Below, piece by piece: positions 25,307-34,154 of a DNA stretch of 64,000 nucleotides. The DNA lies in NCBI GenBank assembly GCA_900315485.1, contig OMZI01000021.1, positions 1-64,000 on the forward strand, read 5' to 3'. A model generated the notes under the pieces. That model saw nothing but the letters and a program-made list of their open reading frames with translations, ran no database searches and was not told the origin of the DNA. This DNA comes from an uncultured Eubacteriales bacterium. GTDB lineage: Bacteria > Bacillota > Clostridia > Peptostreptococcales > Anaerovoracaceae. A program made the position numbers and the translations under genes. Each line of letters begins with the position of its first letter. Position 1 is the stretch's first letter.

Positions 25307-25894
25307 ATGGATAATTTCGAAAAGATCGAACAGCTCGTAAATAAGGCAGGATGCAGCTACGAGGACGCAAAGGCAGCTCTGGAAGGAAACGGATGGGACA
25401 TGATAGATGCCATCATCAGCCTCGAGAGAGACGGAAAGATCAAGAAGGAAAGCGCAGCATACACTGCAAAGCCGGCACAGGAAGCAGAGATCGTTTCTGA
25501 GGTAACTGTGGACAGCACAGGCAGCCGCTCAGGAAACAATGGTGATACCGGAAATGCCGGAAAGTCTGAGAAAGCTTCTAAGGAGAAGAAGGGACTCTGG
25601 GCAAGATTCAAGAGCATAATGAAAGACAACAGACTTGTCATCATCAAGAGCAACGGACAGCAGCTGGCTGATCTCCCGATCTGGATCCCGGTACTTGCAC
25701 TCATTTGCTTCTTCTGGGCAACACTGATCCTGGCAGTAATTGCGATGGTATTCGGATGCCGCTTCCACTTTGAGGGAGCAGATCTCGGAAAGATCAACAT
25801 CAACGATACAATGGACAAGGCGACAGATTATGCTGAAAAGGTCAAAAACGACCTGACAAAGAAGAGAAATGAAGGACAGAATTCTGATAATTGA
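25307..25894 (+). CDS. UBA-like / DUF4342 membrane protein
   Basis: 195 residues. Residues 1-45 form a UBA/TS-N-like three-helix domain (LVNKAGCSYEDAKAALEGNG). A low-complexity linker follows, then a DUF4342-type basic segment and one membrane span about 125-150. It overlaps the following response regulator by 26 bp and so belongs to that operon. The family often accompanies ArlRS-like systems in clostridia; its role is unknown. Confidence 0.75.
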   Translation: MDNFEKIEQLVNKAGCSYEDAKAALEGNGWDMIDAIISLERDGKIKKESAAYTAKPAQEAEIVSEVTVDSTGSRSGNNGDTGNAGKSEKASKEKKGLWARFKSIMKDNRLVIIKSNGQQLADLPIWIPVLALICFFWATLILAVIAMVFGCRFHFEGADLGKININDTMDKATDYAEKVKNDLTKKRNEGQNSDN

Positions 25895-26573
25895 AGATGA
25901 AGAGAAGATCGCCCGCTTCATAGAGCTTGAACTCCTCCATGAAGGTTACGAAGCAGTGAAATGCGGAGACGGCAGAACAGGACTGGAAATGGCTGAAAGC
26001 GGAGGCTTCAGCCTTGTTCTGCTTGATATAATGCTCCCTGAGCTGAACGGGATGGAAGTCCTCAGAAGACTCAGAAGGACCTCCGATGTTCCGGTGATCA
26101 TGCTTACCGCCAGAGACGCGGTAATGGACAAGGTCGCAGGACTTGATCAGGGCGCTGACGACTATATTACCAAGCCTTTTGCCATAGAGGAACTTCTGGC
26201 AAGGATAAGGCTCGCGCTGAGACGCAGCTCCCATCAGGCTCACGAAAACACTCAGGACACACCTGATGATCTCCTCAGATGCGGCGACCTGACACTGTCT
26301 CCGAGCCGCCACGAAGTGAAATATGCAGGGAAAGAGATAGAGCTGACAAGCAGGGAATTCGACCTCCTTAATACTTTGCTTGTCAATAAGAATATCGTGC
26401 TGTCCCGTGATACACTTCTGGGAACTGTCTGGGGATACGATTACATGGGAGAGACCAACGTGGTCGATGTATATGTAAGATACCTGCGGAGCAAAATCGA
26501 TGAGGTCTTCGGGATAAGCCTCATCCAGACGGTCCGCGGTGTAGGCTACGTGATAAGAGACGAAAATGGCTAA
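25869..26573 (+). CDS. OmpR-family response regulator (ArlR-like)
   Basis: 234 residues: receiver domain with acidic pocket EDEE and phospho-acceptor in LVLLDIMLP (about D53), then a winged-helix effector domain (LTSREFDLLNTLLVNKNIVLSRDTLL, GYDYMGETNVVDVYVRYLR in part). The start lies inside the DUF4342 gene. Its stop overlaps the start of the histidine kinase by 8 bp. Confidence 0.93.
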   Translation: MKDRILIIEDEEKIARFIELELLHEGYEAVKCGDGRTGLEMAESGGFSLVLLDIMLPELNGMEVLRRLRRTSDVPVIMLTARDAVMDKVAGLDQGADDYITKPFAIEELLARIRLALRRSSHQAHENTQDTPDDLLRCGDLTLSPSRHEVKYAGKEIELTSREFDLLNTLLVNKNIVLSRDTLLGTVWGYDYMGETNVVDVYVRYLRSKIDEVFGISLIQTVRGVGYVIRDENG

Positions 26574-27738
26574 AGATAAGAGACGCAGAGAAAAACCTGT
26601 AAGCACCGGATCAATAGCTTTCAGAATAGGCCTGAGTTCAGGCCTTAATCTGCTGCTCATTTTTATCGTGCTCGACGTGATCCTGTTCGGGATATTCGTG
26701 GTCCCCGGCATTTCAGAAGGATCCGGGCAAGTGGAGCTCATTTTCAATGACATCAATGCTTTCTATGAGTTCATCAGGGAATGGAAGATAGATATCATAC
26801 TTAGGACCGAGGGCATCATTGTGGTGCTGTGGGTCATCCTCGAGACTCTGAAGGTGCGGTCCAAGTTGAGACCGCTGCAGGAGTTCGCTGACGCGGCGCT
26901 CAGACTCAGCAATATGGATGGCGAGATTGAGCAGCGCTATCAGAAGCTGGAAAATGCCATAGATATGCTGAGTCCTGCGGAGGATGATCAGAAGCTCGCG
27001 ACAGGAGATGCCGAACTGGCGGGTCTGGAGACCGCTGTGAACAAACTCATGTCGCGCATGCGCGATTCCTACAGACAGCAGGCGCGGTTCGTTTCCGATG
27101 CCTCACATGAGCTGCGCACACCGATCGCTGTAATCAAAGGGTATGCAGACCTTCTTGACCGCTGGGGAAAGACAGACGAGAAGATCCTTGATGAATCGAT
27201 CCAGGCAATCAGGAGTGAAAGCGAAAACATGCAGCACCTTGTGGAACAGCTCCTGTTCCTCGCGCGCGGCGACAGCGGAAGGACAACTCTTAACATAACG
27301 GATTTTGACATCACTGAAGTGATGAAGGAAGTGTGCGAAGAGTCTGCAATGATAGATCAGAAACACACATACCTGTTTGAAGGAGAAGAGCCTGTTCCTT
27401 TCCGCGGAGATGCATCACTCATCAAGCAGGCGGCCAGGATCCTAATCGAGAATGCGTCAAAATACACTCCTGAAGGCGGGGAGATCAAGCTGAGAAGTCT
27501 TGTGTCGGACGGTCATCCGGCATTCTCCGTGCAGGACAGCGGCATCGGGATCAGTGAAAGCGACATACCGCATATATTTGACCGCTTCTACCGCGCAGAT
27601 GACTCGCGATCCAAACAGACCGGAGGAAGCGGCCTCGGCCTGGCGATCGCGAAGTGGATCGTGGAGCGCCACGGAGGGCGGTTCGAAGTAATTTCGCGCA
27701 AGGACATAGGCACAAGGATCACGGTGATCTTTTCCTGA
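26566..27738 (+). CDS. Sensor histidine kinase (ArlS-like)
   Basis: 390 residues. Membrane spans at about 23-45 and 84-98 enclose a short outer loop. The HisKA box is SDASHELRTPIAVIKGY (H about 181), the N box ILIENASKYT, and the G boxes DSGIGI and GGSGLGLAIAKW. It pairs with the overlapping regulator. The original terminator after it has been split by an IS4-family element. Confidence 0.93.
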   Translation: MAKDKRRREKPVSTGSIAFRIGLSSGLNLLLIFIVLDVILFGIFVVPGISEGSGQVELIFNDINAFYEFIREWKIDIILRTEGIIVVLWVILETLKVRSKLRPLQEFADAALRLSNMDGEIEQRYQKLENAIDMLSPAEDDQKLATGDAELAGLETAVNKLMSRMRDSYRQQARFVSDASHELRTPIAVIKGYADLLDRWGKTDEKILDESIQAIRSESENMQHLVEQLLFLARGDSGRTTLNITDFDITEVMKEVCEESAMIDQKHTYLFEGEEPVPFRGDASLIKQAARILIENASKYTPEGGEIKLRSLVSDGHPAFSVQDSGIGISESDIPHIFDRFYRADDSRSKQTGGSGLGLAIAKWIVERHGGRFEVISRKDIGTRITVIFS

Positions 27739-27770
27739 TACAGCAGTTAAAACCACATTCAAGTCATGCT

Positions 27771-27790
27771 AAAAAAGGACCGGCGAAATG
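27771..27790. terminator. Left half of an IS-split bidirectional terminator
   Basis: AAAAAAGGACCGG plus CGAAATG. The other half, CGAAATG then CCGGCCATTTT, lies at 29619-29634 beyond the IS. Joined, they give a GGACCGGC/GCCGGCC stem with a GAAAT loop and T-tracts on both strands. Confidence 0.7.
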
Positions 27791-29618
27791 CCCAATGTCA
27801 TTAAGTTAAGATGACACATGAGATACTCTCTCATCAGAAATGGTGAGGGGGTATTTTTTTTCGCATTGATGTGCGTCCGTTAGCTCGGGCCCCTCTTGTC
27901 ACACTCCCCAGCTTGGTGCGTAATATTCTTTTTATTTTTGCTTGACACAGCGACCGATTTGTGCGGCCGCTTTTATTGGCCATATATCAAATCCAATAAA
28001 AGCGGCCCTTTGATCAGAGGTAAGACACACGCATGAAAGGAGGTATCGAAAATGGATGCAGCATGTGTAAAACAGTCTCTGGTCAATCAAATCCAAAAGC
28101 TAGCAGAGCATCCGGAACTCTATTCTCAGAATCCGGGAAGAGATTTTACGAGGAACAGAAAGCTAACCTTTTGTACTTTGATCTCTTTTATCCTAAATAT
28201 GCATGGAGGATCGTTGACGAATGAGATAATAGACTACTTTTTTAAAGATGGAATAAGCGTCTCTTCTTCAGCAGTTGTACAGATGAGAAGCAAATTGAAA
28301 GCTGAGGTTTTTAGATCTTTGCTGCTTGGCTTTAATGAAGAAATTGAGAATTTGATCCTGCCTAAGGATGAGAATCATCTGCGCATTCTGGCTGTTGATG
28401 GTTCGGACATACAAATCCCATCGGATTCAAATGATGTAGATTCTTTCTTTCCCGGTGTAAATGGTCAAAAACCATATAACACAATCCACTTGAATGCACT
28501 TTATGACTTGCAACAAAGAATATATCTTGACGCATTGATCCAAAAAAATCGGAAGCAGAATGAACGCAAGGCGCTGGTGGAAATGGCTGAATCATCTAAT
28601 ATCGAGAAAGCTCTCATCATAGCAGATAGAGGTTACGAGTCATATAACGTTATGGCTCATATCCACGAGAGAGGATGGTTCTATCTAATTCGAATTAAGA
28701 ATGGAAGATTAGGAATCGCAGACGGTTTGGATCTGCCAGATACTGATGAATTTGACCTTGAGTTATCGATGAATATGACCCGCAGCTCTACCAAAGATGT
28801 GAAGAAATTATGCGAAGATAAAAATCATTACAGGTGGGTTCCGCAAACTGCAACCTTTGACTATCTCCCCAAACTGAATGGGGTTTATGGATCGAAACCG
28901 GTTTTCTACAATCTGCCGTTTAGAATCGTGCGGTTGCGTGTTTCTGCAGAATTGGTGGAAACCCTCGTTACGAATCTTCCATCGGAACAATATCCGCCAG
29001 ATAAATTAAAAACTCTGTACGCATTTCGTTGGGGAATAGAAACTTCATTTCGAAGCTTGAAATATACTGTAGGAATGCTGAACTTCAATTCAAAAAAAGC
29101 GGAATGCATTTTCCAGGAAGTGTTTGCATCGCTTGTCATATACAACTTTACCGAATGGGTCACTGCCCAGATAACCATTCGGGTCGGCAAGCGCAAGCAT
29201 ACGTACAAGGTCAATTTCACCGTTGCTGTACATATATGCAGGAAATTACTTATTGGAGAAATGCATCCGCCGGATGTTGAAGCATTGATTGCTAAATACA
29301 TAGTTCCGATTCGTCCCAATCGGAACTATGAACGCCGTCTGTCCAAACGAGGTAAAGTAACAGCAATCAATTTCACCTATAGGATAGCATAATAAAAACA
29401 TTGATACATGCTTAAAATGTAACGGCGCACATCCTGAGGTTGGGTTTCAGGCCTGAGCGAGCTTAAAGTGCGCCGTTCTGGAAGTTGAGATGGGATCCAA
29501 TCAGCAAATCCGTTTGATGTTCTTCAGCAGCTGGTTTTTTAAGATAAAGAAAAACTGGGAGTCGCAAATATTGCGATTCCCAGTTCATGCTTTCTGCCAT
29601 TAACTTAATGACATTGGG
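27791..29618 (+). mobile_element. IS4-family insertion sequence, complete
   Basis: 1828 bp bounded by perfect 19-bp inverted repeats CCCAATGTCATTAAGTTAA (27791-27809 and 29600-29618) and a 7-bp target duplication CGAAATG (27784-27790, 29619-29625). Inside the left end, a 15-bp stem (GGCCGCTTTTATTGG and its complement, about 27972-28003) lies between the end and the transposase and could block read-in transcription. Hairpins at 29421-29477 and 29553-29585 lie after the gene. Confidence 0.92.
28052..29392 (+). CDS. IS4-family transposase (DDE)
   Basis: 446 residues with a complete DDE domain: AVDGSD (about D114), IADRGYES (about D191) and YAFRWGIETSFRSLK (about E329). The last carries the Y-x2-R-x3-E-x6-K signature diagnostic of the IS4 family. 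AAAGGAGG precedes the start. No frameshift, so the element may be active. Confidence 0.95.
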   Translation: MDAACVKQSLVNQIQKLAEHPELYSQNPGRDFTRNRKLTFCTLISFILNMHGGSLTNEIIDYFFKDGISVSSSAVVQMRSKLKAEVFRSLLLGFNEEIENLILPKDENHLRILAVDGSDIQIPSDSNDVDSFFPGVNGQKPYNTIHLNALYDLQQRIYLDALIQKNRKQNERKALVEMAESSNIEKALIIADRGYESYNVMAHIHERGWFYLIRIKNGRLGIADGLDLPDTDEFDLELSMNMTRSSTKDVKKLCEDKNHYRWVPQTATFDYLPKLNGVYGSKPVFYNLPFRIVRLRVSAELVETLVTNLPSEQYPPDKLKTLYAFRWGIETSFRSLKYTVGMLNFNSKKAECIFQEVFASLVIYNFTEWVTAQITIRVGKRKHTYKVNFTVAVHICRKLLIGEMHPPDVEALIAKYIVPIRPNRNYERRLSKRGKVTAINFTYRIA

Positions 29619-29634
29619 CGAAATGCCGGCCATT

Positions 29635-29880
29635 TTAGTGCGTCCCGTTATGGAAGTCGTGGTTAAAAGAGTATGCGATTATCAGCACTAATGCTAAGAA
29701 GGCAGAATACCCTGTAAAGACTGCCATCCAGCTCCAGTGATCAAGCGTCCAAAGCTGAACTATGCTCCACAATCCCAGTCCGGCTGCTGCAGCTACTGAA
29801 GTGCAGATCAATATGATCATTCTGTATTTGTTTTTTTCACTCCATGGTTTCTTATCTATCCAGTCCCATAGCAATTTCAT
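29635..29880 (-). CDS. Small two-span membrane protein
   Basis: 81 residues with spans at about 22-41 and 51-71, charged N-terminus and His-containing C-terminus. No family recognised. AGGAGG lies before the start. The stop codon is 9 bp from the duplicated IS target, so the gene is intact but has lost its terminator to the IS4 insertion. Confidence 0.65.
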   Translation of the reverse strand: MKLLWDWIDKKPWSEKNKYRMIILICTSVAAAAGLGLWSIVQLWTLDHWSWMAVFTGYSAFLALVLIIAYSFNHDFHNGTH

Positions 29881-29946
29881 AACTGTGAGCCCTCCTTTTT
29901 ATGCCTATAGTGTATGGAAGCAAAGTAAAAGGGAAAAGCAGGTACT

Positions 29947-30027
29947 TGTAAAAAATGTGTAAAGAACTGGATTTTACATGCTTTTTACATTAGTCTGCGT
30001 TCCCGTTTTACATTCAGTCTGTATTAT
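29947..30027 (+). promoter_or_regulatory. Pho-box-like promoter region
   Basis: TTTTACAT occurs at 29972 and 29983 (11 bp apart) and at 30006. On the opposite strand TTTACA occurs twice, also 11 bp apart (29947-29963). A -10-like TATTAT lies at 30022. Direct TTTACA-type repeats at 11-bp spacing are how Gram-positive PhoP boxes are built. Confidence 0.55.
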
Positions 30028-30069
30028 GTAGCCGGATAATAAAGATGAAAGGAAAACGAGAAAAACGAA

Positions 30070-31869
30070 ATGAATATATTTAACATACTTACAATGATAG
30101 GAGGCCTCGCACTGTTTCTGTACGGCATGAGTGTCATGGGAGACGGACTGATGAGGTTCTCAGGCGGCAAGCTTGAAAGAATACTTGAAAAGCTAACAGA
30201 CAAGCGTATAAAGGGTTTGCTGCTGGGCATAGCAGTAACTGCGGCGATCCAGTCGTCTTCCGCTACGACGGTAATGGTTGTCGGATTTGTAAACTCCGGG
30301 ATCATGAAGCTCAGCCAGGCGGTCGGCGTGATCATGGGAGCCAACATCGGTACTACGGTCACATCATGGATACTGTCGCTGACAGGCATTCAGAGCGACA
30401 GCATGCTTCTGAGCCTTCTCAAGCCGAGTGCTTTTTCACCTGTCGTTGCAGCGATCGGCATATACATGTATATGAAGGGAAAGGACGGCAGCAAGGGAAA
30501 GAATATCGGCATGATCCTGCTTGGCTTTGCTGTCCTGATGTTCGGCATGGAGACAATGAGCGGAGCTGTGGCACCTCTCAGTGAAAGTCCTGCCTTCGTA
30601 AATATCCTGACCCTGTTCTCCAATCCGCTCTTTGGAATCGCTGCAGGAGCGATCGTCACAGCAGCTATCCAGAGTTCATCGGCATCCGTCGGAATACTGC
30701 AGGCTCTGTGCATCTCAGGCGCTATCAACTACTCATCTGCAATTCCGATCATAATGGGCCAGAACATCGGTACCTGCGTCACAGCGCTTCTGTCATCGAT
30801 GGGAGCGGGAACCAATGCCAGAAGAGCATCGTTCATACACCTGTACTTCAACCTGATAGGCACTATAGTGTTCACGACACTTTTCTATGTGGCTCATGGC
30901 TTCCTGGATCTGTCATTTGTGAATCAGCCGGCTACCGCGGCAGGAATAGCCCTGATACACAGCGTGTTCAATATATGCTGCACAGCAATGCTGTTCCCGT
31001 TCGGAGACAAGCTGGTCAAGCTCGCGATCAGAACCGTACCGGAGACTGAGGCTACTGAGGCTGAAATCAAGGCTAACAGAGCATCCGAGATGGGACTTGA
31101 TGAGAGATTTCTTGAGAGACCGTCCTTTGCGATCCAGAGGTGCAAAGCAGCCGCCAATGAGATGGCGGATAAGGCAAGCGATGCATTTATGCTTGCGATG
31201 GACGTCCTGAAAAAGTACGATAAAGAAAAGGCCGAAGCGGTCATCAGACTCGAGCAGGAATGCGATGAGTATGAGGACATCATAGGCACATATCTGGTAA
31301 AACTGTCGGGCCGTGATCTGTCGAGGGAAGACGGACAGCTGATGTCGCTGGTGCTCCATGCTATCAATGACTACGAGCGCATATCCGATCACGCGATCAA
31401 CGTGGTGGAGGCTGCACAGGAGATGCAGAGCAAAGGAATCAGCATGACATCATACGGAAGTCTGGAGCTCGATGCATTCGGTAAAGCGATCAGGGATATA
31501 CTCATGATAACGGATGAGGCGTTTATCGCATCTGACCGGAATAAAGCCAGACAGATCGAACCTCTTGAAGAGGTGGTAGATAATCTCAGTGCCGAGATGC
31601 GTCAGAGACATATCGACCGTCTCCGCAAAGGCCTGTGCTCAATGGAAGCAGGCATTATACTGGAAGACATTCTGATATACTTTGAGAGAGTCTCTGATCA
31701 CTGCTCCAATATCGCACTTTGCCTCATAGAGATAGGAGAGGATTCGTTCGGCCGTCATGAATACGCCAGCGAAAGAACAAAGGGCAGTGACCCTGAATTC
31801 CAGAGCACTTATACCAGAATGAGAAACAGGTATACACTGCCTAAGATACAGGAAGGAATGGTCGGATAA
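30070..31869 (+). CDS. Na/Pi-cotransporter family protein with PhoU-like tail
   Basis: 599 residues. The membrane half (about 1-310) has the duplicated PNaS motif: QSSSATTVMVVGFVNSG and QSSSASVGILQALC. The C-terminal half (about 350-560) is helical and PhoU-like (HAINDYERISDHAINVVE, ILIYFERVSDHCSNIALC). It is predicted to move phosphate with sodium. A Pho-box-like promoter precedes it, and the stop overlaps the PhoB-like regulator start, so transport and signalling genes form one operon. A paralogue lies at 50048. Confidence 0.9.
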   Translation: MNIFNILTMIGGLALFLYGMSVMGDGLMRFSGGKLERILEKLTDKRIKGLLLGIAVTAAIQSSSATTVMVVGFVNSGIMKLSQAVGVIMGANIGTTVTSWILSLTGIQSDSMLLSLLKPSAFSPVVAAIGIYMYMKGKDGSKGKNIGMILLGFAVLMFGMETMSGAVAPLSESPAFVNILTLFSNPLFGIAAGAIVTAAIQSSSASVGILQALCISGAINYSSAIPIIMGQNIGTCVTALLSSMGAGTNARRASFIHLYFNLIGTIVFTTLFYVAHGFLDLSFVNQPATAAGIALIHSVFNICCTAMLFPFGDKLVKLAIRTVPETEATEAEIKANRASEMGLDERFLERPSFAIQRCKAAANEMADKASDAFMLAMDVLKKYDKEKAEAVIRLEQECDEYEDIIGTYLVKLSGRDLSREDGQLMSLVLHAINDYERISDHAINVVEAAQEMQSKGISMTSYGSLELDAFGKAIRDILMITDEAFIASDRNKARQIEPLEEVVDNLSAEMRQRHIDRLRKGLCSMEAGIILEDILIYFERVSDHCSNIALCLIEIGEDSFGRHEYASERTKGSDPEFQSTYTRMRNRYTLPKIQEGMVG

Positions 31870-32552
31870 TGGCACTTATCTATATCGTAGAAGATGATCC
31901 GGGAATACGCGAAATCGAAGAGATGGCTCTGAGGAACAGTAATTATACTGTCGAAGCCTTCGAAAAAGCCGCGGAATTATATGCTGCGCTTGAAAGCGGG
32001 CAGCCCGATCTGCTTCTTCTCGATGTGATGCTTCCCGACGAGGACGGATACAGCATACTTCGCAGAATCAGGAATGACAGCAGACTGAAGAATCTGCCGG
32101 TCATAATGATCACCGCAAGGAATACGGAGATGGATCTCCTGAAGGGGTTCGATTACGGAGCGGATGACTACGTCATGAAGCCGTTCTCTGTCATGGAACT
32201 GCTGTCGCGTATCCGTGCTCTTCTGAGGCGTACGATGAGCGATGAATCTCAGATCATAACTGCAGGCGATATATGTCTCGATCATGAAAGGCATACGGTA
32301 ACCGCAGCCGGGACTCTGATCGAGCTTACATTCAAGGAATATGAGCTACTGAGATACCTGCTGATCAATCTGAATATCGTGCTGACAAGAGAATCGATAA
32401 TGCAGAATGTATGGGGGACAGACTTCGAAGGCGAGTCCAGAACGCTGGATATGCATATCAGGTCGCTGCGGCGCAAGCTGGGGGAGAGCGGCAGATATAT
32501 AAGGACTGTCCGGAATGTAGGATATGTCCTGGACGGGACAGAGAGGGAATAG
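31869..32552 (+). CDS. phoB: OmpR/PhoB-family response regulator
   Basis: 227 residues: receiver (VEDDPG, LLLLDVMLPDEDGY with about D53, MITARN) and winged-helix domain (LTFKEYELLRYLLINLNIVL, VWGTDFEGESRTLDMHIRSL). It is coupled to the Na/Pi transporter gene upstream and the kinase downstream. The PhoB role is inferred from this neighbourhood and the Pho boxes. Confidence 0.88.
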   Translation: MALIYIVEDDPGIREIEEMALRNSNYTVEAFEKAAELYAALESGQPDLLLLDVMLPDEDGYSILRRIRNDSRLKNLPVIMITARNTEMDLLKGFDYGADDYVMKPFSVMELLSRIRALLRRTMSDESQIITAGDICLDHERHTVTAAGTLIELTFKEYELLRYLLINLNIVLTRESIMQNVWGTDFEGESRTLDMHIRSLRRKLGESGRYIRTVRNVGYVLDGTERE

Positions 32553-32553
32553 C

Positions 32554-33915
32554 GTGGAACAGAAGATAAATATAAGACTTTCATTCATCGCACTGCTGGC
32601 AGTCGTTTTCGTAACGGCTGCCAATCTTCTGGTTTTCTATAATCTTTTCCGTACACAGATAACCAGCGATCTGAAGATGAATGCGCGGCTTCTTATGGAA
32701 ACAGAGATTTTCCAGAGAGAGTACGATTCGCTCGGCAATGATCCGGAAAAACTCAGCAGCTCAACACTGAATAAACTGAAAACCGGTGATGTGAGGCTCA
32801 CATGGATAGCGGAGGACGGCACTGTTCTCTTTGATAACGATGCCGGCGCATCGGGCCTGGCAAATCATCTGGACAGACCTGAGATACAGGAGGCGATGGC
32901 TTCAGGGGAAGGTGAGAGCATCAGGTCCTCACAGACACTGGGAATGGATACATATTACTATGCGCTCAGGCTGGAGAACGGGACCGTTCTCAGGGTATCG
33001 ACACAGGCTCACGCGATCGCAGGAGTGTTCTTCAGATCCCTTCCTATCGTAGCGGTCGTAGCGCTCCTGATCTTCGGCATCTGCATCGTTCTCGGGCATG
33101 CTTTGTCACGGCAGATAATCCAGCCTATAGAGAAGATGGCTGAGGAAATCGATAAGCCGACGAGCGAACCGCCGTATAAGGAGCTCGAGCCTTTTGCAGA
33201 GAAGATCAGGTCTCAGCATGAGAACCTCCTCGAGGCCGTAAAGACCCGGCAGGATTTTACGGCAAACGTTTCGCACGAACTCAAGACTCCGCTGACTGCC
33301 ATCTCCGGATATGCAGAGCTCATCGAAAACGGACTGGCGGATCCTGAATCCGAGAAGCATATCGCGCAGCAGATAAGGGCAAATTCAGACAGACTGCTGC
33401 AGCTTATCAACGACACCATCCAGCTGTCCAGGCTCGATCACGGTGAGACAGGCAGCAGCAAAGAAGAAATCGACCTGTACGAGGCAGCCGCGGAATGCTG
33501 CAGGAACCTGAAGGTCAGCGCAGAGAAGAACAACATACTCCTGACATGTGACGGCAGGTCTGCAGTCATCAGGGGAGATGAGGAGCAGATCAAAGAACTG
33601 ATCGAGAACCTGGTGCAGAACGGGATCCGCTACAACAATGCTGGCGGATACGTCAGGGTAAGTGTCAGACGTGAAGACGGGCACGCAGTTCTCACTGTCA
33701 GGGATAACGGCATAGGCATAGCGAAGGAAAAGCAGAGCCGCGTATTTGAAAGGTTCTACAGAGTGGACAAGAGCAGATCCCGCAGCAGCGGAGGAACGGG
33801 GCTCGGGTTGGCGCTGGTAAAACATATCGCAGAGATCCACAACGCGGACATTGAAATGAACAGTGCACCGGGAGTAGGGACCGAAATAAGTGTATGGTTT
33901 CCGGAAAAAATATAG
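32554..33915 (+). CDS. phoR: Sensor histidine kinase (PhoR-like)
   Basis: About 453 residues from GTG 32554, which follows GAGAGGG and sits one base after the regulator's stop; an ATG at 32524 inside the regulator gene is the alternative. Two membrane spans (about 8-30 and 160-182) flank an outer domain. HisKA box ANVSHELKTPLTAISGY (H about 241), N box LVQNGIRYNN and G boxes DNGIGI and GGTGLGLALVKH are intact. It is the partner of the PhoB-like regulator. Confidence 0.88.
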   Translation: MEQKINIRLSFIALLAVVFVTAANLLVFYNLFRTQITSDLKMNARLLMETEIFQREYDSLGNDPEKLSSSTLNKLKTGDVRLTWIAEDGTVLFDNDAGASGLANHLDRPEIQEAMASGEGESIRSSQTLGMDTYYYALRLENGTVLRVSTQAHAIAGVFFRSLPIVAVVALLIFGICIVLGHALSRQIIQPIEKMAEEIDKPTSEPPYKELEPFAEKIRSQHENLLEAVKTRQDFTANVSHELKTPLTAISGYAELIENGLADPESEKHIAQQIRANSDRLLQLINDTIQLSRLDHGETGSSKEEIDLYEAAAECCRNLKVSAEKNNILLTCDGRSAVIRGDEEQIKELIENLVQNGIRYNNAGGYVRVSVRREDGHAVLTVRDNGIGIAKEKQSRVFERFYRVDKSRSRSSGGTGLGLALVKHIAEIHNADIEMNSAPGVGTEISVWFPEKI

Positions 33916-33929
33916 ATGATGCAAGCAAA

Positions 33930-33959
33930 GATCTTCAGGAAAAACCCTGAAGGTCTTTT
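33930..33959 (+). terminator. Terminator of the Na/Pi-phoBR operon
   Basis: GATCTTCAGG and CCTGAAGGTC around AAAAAC, then TTTT. Confidence 0.8.
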
Positions 33960-34154
33960 CATTTTGCTTCCCCTCGATTTCATGTATACCCATATTGACC
34001 GGTTATCTGGCCGTTGCCTAATTATACTTGAAGTTCTGCGGCAGGGACAGCTTTTATTTTTGAGGTTATGCCTTTTGTATAGTGATTACGGATGGCACGG
34101 CTTCTCTGCAGGTGATACAATCAACAGGACATTGAAAATAAAGGATGGCAGATT

